In this document: piece after piece, positions 7,703 through 9,056 of the stretch
Position numbering within the stretch: position 1 is the stretch's first letter
Layout: each line of letters starts with the position of its first letter
Assembly: GCA_029881015.1 (NCBI GenBank)
Contig: JAOUNK010000121.1
Coordinates: 1 to 9,056, forward strand
DNA from: Gammaproteobacteria bacterium
GTDB taxonomy: Bacteria > Pseudomonadota > Gammaproteobacteria > Steroidobacterales > Woeseiaceae
Direction of reading: 5' to 3'
DNA: 9,056 nt
Notes under the pieces: model-generated
Seen by the model: the letters and a program-made list of their open reading frames with translations, nothing else
Databases searched by the model: none
What the model was told of the DNA's origin: nothing
Program-made: the position numbers and the translations under genes

Positions 7703-8139
7703 CCGGCCTGTTTCTTCGCTTTCCCCGGTTTCGGATAGTAGACGAGGCGCGTACCGCTGAGCCGGTCGTGCCAGGTCAGCTTGTCCCTGTCCCAGAGTTG
7801 CCACAGGAATCCAAGGCCCGCGGGCGCCCAGGACAGCAGCGCGGCAAAGAATCGAATGCTGGCTGCAGCGACGCCTGGTTTCGCGTTATCCGCCGTCTGC
7901 AATTGCAGTCCCCAGGATTGCATGCCCAGCGTTCGTCCGGCGCGTGTCCAGAAACCGACGAAGAACAGGTAGACGACGCCGGCGAGAACCAGCCGGTAAA
8001 GCGTGTTGTCGCCAGTTTCCACGGGCTCCCCGCCGCGAACAGCGATGAAAGGAATCGTTGCGAGGAAGAGCAATGCGCCGACGAGTAGCGCGTCGTAGAT
8101 GATCGCGCCGAAGCGGCGCAGCAAGCCCGTGTTCTGCAT
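7699..8139 (-). CDS. RDD-family integral membrane protein
   Basis: This 146-residue protein has the RDD-family pattern: RRFGAIIYDALLV near the N-terminus (R9 and D16 being the conserved arginine and aspartate), three hydrophobic segments (about 11-33, 47-66 and 89-115), GRTLGMQSWGLQL after the second, and the ending motif WHDRLSGT at 123-130. A short basic tail follows (KPGKAKKQAG). RDD proteins are small inner-membrane proteins of mostly unknown role; some are reported to affect ion transport or stress tolerance, and I infer no specific function. The ATG lies 4 bases after the reductase stop (TAG, ATCC, ATG) without an obvious ribosome binding site, so it is probably co-transcribed and translationally coupled. 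It converges on lptG and shares 4 bases with its end. Confidence 0.88.
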   Translation of the reverse strand: MQNTGLLRRFGAIIYDALLVGALLFLATIPFIAVRGGEPVETGDNTLYRLVLAGVVYLFFVGFWTRAGRTLGMQSWGLQLQTADNAKPGVAAASIRFFAALLSWAPAGLGFLWQLWDRDKLTWHDRLSGTRLVYYPKPGKAKKQAG

Positions 8140-8143
8140 GGAT

Positions 8144-9049
8144 CTAGATACTCGAGAAGTAGTCGGCCATGCGCTTACGCATGGTTGCGTCGGGCATCTT
8201 ACCGAAACCGGCCCCGAGATTGTCAGCCATGTGATGGGGTTTGCTGGTCGCCGGTATCGCGCAGGTCACGGCCGGGTGGCTCACGATGAACTTCAGGAAG
8301 AACTGTCCCCAGCTGTTGGCGAAATCCAGGGCAAAGTCCGGCAATGCCTTACCCGCGACCGCCCGGAACAGCCGACCGGCCTGGAACGGCCGATTGATCA
8401 GTACGGCAATGCCGAGTTCCGCGGCCAATGGCAGCACACGATCTTCAGCTTCGCGTTCGCCGAGCGAATAGTTGATCTGGATGAATTGCGGCTTGAACGC
8501 TGTCATTTCCCGCGCGAGCGCTTCATGCGCACCGGCCGTGTAATGCGTCAGTCCGCTGTAGCGAATGCGTTCCTGGTCCTGCCACTCGCGGATCGTCTGC
8601 ATGTGCACGGCCGTGTCGCGGAGATTGTGAACCTGCATCAGGTCGACGGCGTCGGTGCGCATGAGCTCTGCCGAGCGCTGCATCTGGGCCGCTCCCGCCG
8701 CCTGCCCGTCGGTCCAGACCTTGGTCGCGAGAAATACGTTCTCCCGGTTGACGCCCGCGGCGATGACATCGCCGATCACACGTTCCGAACGGTTGTACAT
8801 GGGCGATGTGTCGAGCAGGCTGCCGCCGGCATCGGTTAGGCGCTGGACGATCTCCTTGCGGGCGGCGATCGCGTCGGGCGTGCTGTCGACATCGAACACG
8901 TTGTAGGTGCCGAGCCCGATGACAGGCAGCGACTCGCCGCTCGTGGGGATGGGTTTGGACAGCATGCCTGCGTCACCAGTTGCGAACGCGATGCGGGGCA
9001 GGGTGCCCAGCGCGGCGCCAGCAGCGATAAAGTCTCGACGATTCCACAT
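8144..9049 (-). CDS. Aldo/keto reductase with Tat signal peptide
   Basis: The 301-residue protein belongs to the aldo/keto reductase superfamily, NAD(P)H-dependent TIM-barrel enzymes that reduce carbonyls. The catalytic tetrad maps to D80 and Y85 (in LLDTSPMYNRSE), K110 (in ATKVW) and H141 (in MQVHN). The cofactor-binding end is seen as CAIPATSKPHHMADN near the C-terminus. The N-terminus is a twin-arginine signal: NRRDFIAAG (3-11), a hydrophobic stretch, and AFA at 21-23 as a likely cleavage site, followed by the barrel from about residue 40. Export to the periplasm, folded and possibly with its nucleotide bound, is therefore inferred. An AGGA lies at 9053-9056, three bases before the ATG, at the very edge of the window; the promoter is outside. 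It heads a two-gene unit with the RDD protein. The substrate is unknown. Confidence 0.9.
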   Translation of the reverse strand: MWNRRDFIAAGAALGTLPRIAFATGDAGMLSKPIPTSGESLPVIGLGTYNVFDVDSTPDAIAARKEIVQRLTDAGGSLLDTSPMYNRSERVIGDVIAAGVNRENVFLATKVWTDGQAAGAAQMQRSAELMRTDAVDLMQVHNLRDTAVHMQTIREWQDQERIRYSGLTHYTAGAHEALAREMTAFKPQFIQINYSLGEREAEDRVLPLAAELGIAVLINRPFQAGRLFRAVAGKALPDFALDFANSWGQFFLKFIVSHPAVTCAIPATSKPHHMADNLGAGFGKMPDATMRKRMADYFSSI

Positions 9050-9056
9050 AGTTCCT

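Noticed and set aside
1..9056. Search for a hidden novel system: CRISPR repeats, toxin-antitoxin pairs, retrons, phage or transposon ends, tRNA or other RNA genes
   Set aside because: No repeats, cloverleaf-like segments, transposase or integrase motifs were seen, and almost every base is covered by conserved housekeeping genes.

Overview
The window is a compact stretch of chromosomal housekeeping DNA, high in GC (around 60% by eye) and almost fully coding. It carries seven protein genes and only two non-coding gaps of note, 57 and 101 bases. The gene order pepA-holC-valS, divergent from lptF-lptG, is the arrangement known from Escherichia coli and many other Gammaproteobacteria. The high GC, the moxR gene behind valS and the RDD-family gene behind lptG suggest an environmental gammaproteobacterium of a Xanthomonadales/Woeseiales-like type. 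That finer placement is an inference with low confidence.

Left part, minus strand (5460 down to 1): pepA (M17 leucyl aminopeptidase), holC (chi subunit of DNA polymerase III) and valS (valyl-tRNA synthetase) follow with gaps of 20 and 0 bases and look like one operon. After 57 bases comes the 5' part of a MoxR-family AAA+ ATPase gene that runs off the left edge. It appears to have its own sigma-70-like promoter, whose -35 box overlaps the valS stop codon.

Middle: a 101-base divergent control region (5461-5561) separates pepA from lptF. It holds a plausible lptF promoter and an 8-base perfect inverted repeat lying over that promoter's -10 box and expected transcription start. lptF and lptG (plus strand, ATGA overlap) encode the two membrane subunits of the LptB2FG transporter, which extracts lipopolysaccharide from the inner membrane.

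Right part, minus strand (9049 down to 7699): a Tat-signal-bearing aldo/keto reductase and a small RDD-family membrane protein, 4 bases apart and presumably one operon. This pair converges on lptG. The two stop codons overlap in one CTAG palindrome, so there is no intergenic space for a terminator.

I saw no RNA genes, mobile elements, CRISPR arrays, attachment sites or defence genes, and nothing that amounts to a clear undescribed system. The points most worth a second look are the inverted repeat in the pepA/lptF control region, the lptF GTG start without a ribosome binding site, and the exported reductase paired with an RDD protein.
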